Shown here: positions 5,725 to 7,221 of the stretch, in pieces
Position numbering within the stretch: the first letter of the stretch is position 1
Layout: each line of letters starts with the position of its first letter
Assembly: GCA_030526455.1 (NCBI GenBank)
Contig: JAUNCU010000029.1
Coordinates: forward strand, 13,130 to 20,350
DNA from: Bacteroidales bacterium
Lineage (GTDB): Bacteria > Bacteroidota > Bacteroidia > Bacteroidales > Muribaculaceae
Reading direction: 5' to 3'
DNA: 7,221 nt
The notes under the pieces: model-generated
Databases searched by the model: none
Seen by the model: only the letters and a program-made list of their open reading frames with translations
What the model was told of the DNA's origin: nothing
Program-made: the position numbers and the translations under genes

Positions 5725-7207
5725 CACTTATTACGGAACACTCATTTTTGAGTTGTCAAAATCAGGTCGTAAGGGTTACTCCCTTCCCAAAAATCAACTC
5801 AGCAACTACAGCCTGAGCCAAATGCCCGAGCAACTGCTCCGCAGCGAGGCTCCAGCGCTCCCCGAAGTGGACGAACTCACCGTAGTGCGCCACTATACCA
5901 ACATGAGTAACAACAACTTCGGCGTTGACACCGGATTCTATCCTCTGGGCTCTTGCACCATGAAATATAATCCAAAAATCAACGAGGAGATGGCCGCTCA
6001 TCCACAATTCACCGGCTTGCACCCTCTGCAGAATATCGATACCGTGCAGGGTGCACTGGCTGTTTACTACCATCTGCAACGCAGCCTCTCCGAAATCGCG
6101 GGCATGAGCGAATTCACGCTCAATCCTTTCGCCGGCGCTCATGGCGAACTCACCGGCTTGATGGTGATTCGTAGTTATCACATGAGTCGCGGCGACGCTA
6201 AGCGCACCAAGATTATCGTGCCCGACAGCGCCCACGGCACCAATCCCGCCAGCGCTGCAGTGTGCGGCCTCGACGTGGTGGAAGTGAAGAGCAAGCCCGA
6301 CGGACGCGTGGATGTGGAAGACCTCAAGCCGCTGCTCGACGACACCATCGCCGGCATGATGATGACCAACCCCAACACCCTCGGCCTCTTCGAGCACAAC
6401 ATCGCCGAAATCGCACAACTCGTGCACGACTGTGGCGGCTTGATGTACTACGACGGCGCCAACCTCAACCCTATGCTGGGCAAATGCCGCCCCGGCGACA
6501 TCGGTTTCGACGTGATGCACATCAATCTGCACAAGACCTTCTCTACCCCTCACGGCGGTGGCGGTCCTGGCAGCGGTCCTATCGGTGTGCGCGAAGGTCT
6601 GGAGCAATTCCTGCCTAACCCTCGCGTGGCTTGCGAATTCGACGAAGATGGCATGGTGAACTACACCATCGAGATGGGCGAAGAATCGCTGGGATGCATC
6701 AGTGGTTTCCTGGGCAACTTCGGCATCATGATGCGCGCACTGGCCTACATCGTTACGCTCGGCAGCGACAACCTGAAGATGGTGGGTCCATTGGCCACAC
6801 TCAATGCCAACTATATTAAGGAGTCGCTCAAAGACTGCTACGAATTGCCTATCGAAGGCGTGTGCAAGCACGAATTTGTGTTCGACGGCCTCAAGGACAA
6901 GAGCACTGGCGTCACCACCCTCGATGTGGCTAAGCGTCTGCTCGACTACGGCTATCATGCGCCCACTATCTATTTCCCACTGCTCTTCCACCAGGCACTC
7001 ATGATTGAGCCCACCGAAAACGAGAGCAAGGAAACCCTCGACGGCTTCATCGCTGTGATGAAGAAGATTGCGCAAGAAGCCAAGGACGATCCCGAACTGG
7101 TGAAGACAGCGCCTCACAGCACCCCAGTGCGCCGCCTCGACGACACAAAGGCTGCCCTGAAGCAAATCGTCACCTGGAACGAACTCTGCGCCGTAGAAGA
7201 ATTGTAA
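5717..7207 (+). CDS. gcvPB: Glycine dehydrogenase (decarboxylating) subunit 2, P-protein C-terminal half with the PLP lysine
   Basis: This 496-residue protein is the catalytic, PLP-carrying half of the split glycine decarboxylase and partners with GcvPA. The PLP lysine is Lys273 in NLHKTFSTPHGGGGPGSGP (270-288), the glycine-rich loop diagnostic of P-proteins. Other landmarks are GFYPLGSCTMKYNPK (73-87), NPFAGAHGELTG (136-147), DSAHGTNPASA (170-180) and MMTNPNTLGLFE (215-226). The C-terminal domain retains HEFVFD (385-390), YGYHAPTIYFP (411-421) and EPTENESKETLD (431-442). The length is typical for GcvPB (about 480-500), and the frame is intact with no missing catalytic residue noted. The ATG overlaps the gcvPA stop by 8 bases, so the two subunits are probably translationally coupled, which suits a complex needing equal amounts of each. 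It is the last gene visible; only 14 bases follow its TAA, so the operon's end cannot be judged. Confidence 0.97.
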   Translation: MNNTYYGTLIFELSKSGRKGYSLPKNQLSNYSLSQMPEQLLRSEAPALPEVDELTVVRHYTNMSNNNFGVDTGFYPLGSCTMKYNPKINEEMAAHPQFTGLHPLQNIDTVQGALAVYYHLQRSLSEIAGMSEFTLNPFAGAHGELTGLMVIRSYHMSRGDAKRTKIIVPDSAHGTNPASAAVCGLDVVEVKSKPDGRVDVEDLKPLLDDTIAGMMMTNPNTLGLFEHNIAEIAQLVHDCGGLMYYDGANLNPMLGKCRPGDIGFDVMHINLHKTFSTPHGGGGPGSGPIGVREGLEQFLPNPRVACEFDEDGMVNYTIEMGEESLGCISGFLGNFGIMMRALAYIVTLGSDNLKMVGPLATLNANYIKESLKDCYELPIEGVCKHEFVFDGLKDKSTGVTTLDVAKRLLDYGYHAPTIYFPLLFHQALMIEPTENESKETLDGFIAVMKKIAQEAKDDPELVKTAPHSTPVRRLDDTKAALKQIVTWNELCAVEEL

Positions 7208-7221
7208 ATGATTTAGAAATT

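Noticed and set aside
5762..7165. 467-codon open frame on the minus strand opposite gcvPB
   Set aside because: It is the antisense shadow of a GC-rich, codon-biased gene. The translation is His/Val/Ala-rich with no domain, and the plus strand carries a clear GcvPB.

Overview
The window looks like chromosomal DNA from a gut- or oral-type member of the Bacteroidales (Prevotella/Muribaculaceae-like; this is inference, not a species call). The support is a Bacteroidetes-type promoter motif (TAnnTTTG) before the main operon, A-rich leaders with no Shine-Dalgarno sequence before most genes, an AAA-ATPase-like/PD-(D/E)XK family protein typical of that phylum, and GC-rich coding DNA separated by AT-rich spacers.

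Layout. Positions 2-1357 hold the 3' part of an AAA-ATPase-like gene with a C-terminal PD-(D/E)XK nuclease-fold domain; its N-terminus lies outside the window. Positions 1358-1741 are a 384-base AT-rich spacer. Its right end carries a promoter-like motif, a widely spaced 11-bp inverted repeat and a short hairpin placed at the predicted transcript start. From 1742 to 7207 runs one co-directional set of five genes: lipoate-protein ligase (lplA), gcvT, gcvH, gcvPA and gcvPB. The last 14 bases are non-coding and the operon terminator is outside the window.

How the genes work together. The five genes encode most of the glycine cleavage system. GcvPA and GcvPB together form the PLP-dependent glycine decarboxylase. 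It passes the aminomethyl group to the lipoyl arm on Lys64 of GcvH. GcvT then moves the one-carbon unit to tetrahydrofolate and releases ammonia. The ligase encoded first in the operon is well placed to attach lipoate (or octanoate) to GcvH. The fourth component, dihydrolipoamide dehydrogenase (L-protein), is not in the window and must be supplied from elsewhere.

Nothing in the coding regions points to an undescribed system. The points worth a second look are regulatory or architectural: the structured promoter/leader region, a perfect 10-bp stem-loop between gcvH and gcvPA, the split P-protein in a Bacteroidales-like genome, and the absence of a recognisable glycine riboswitch.
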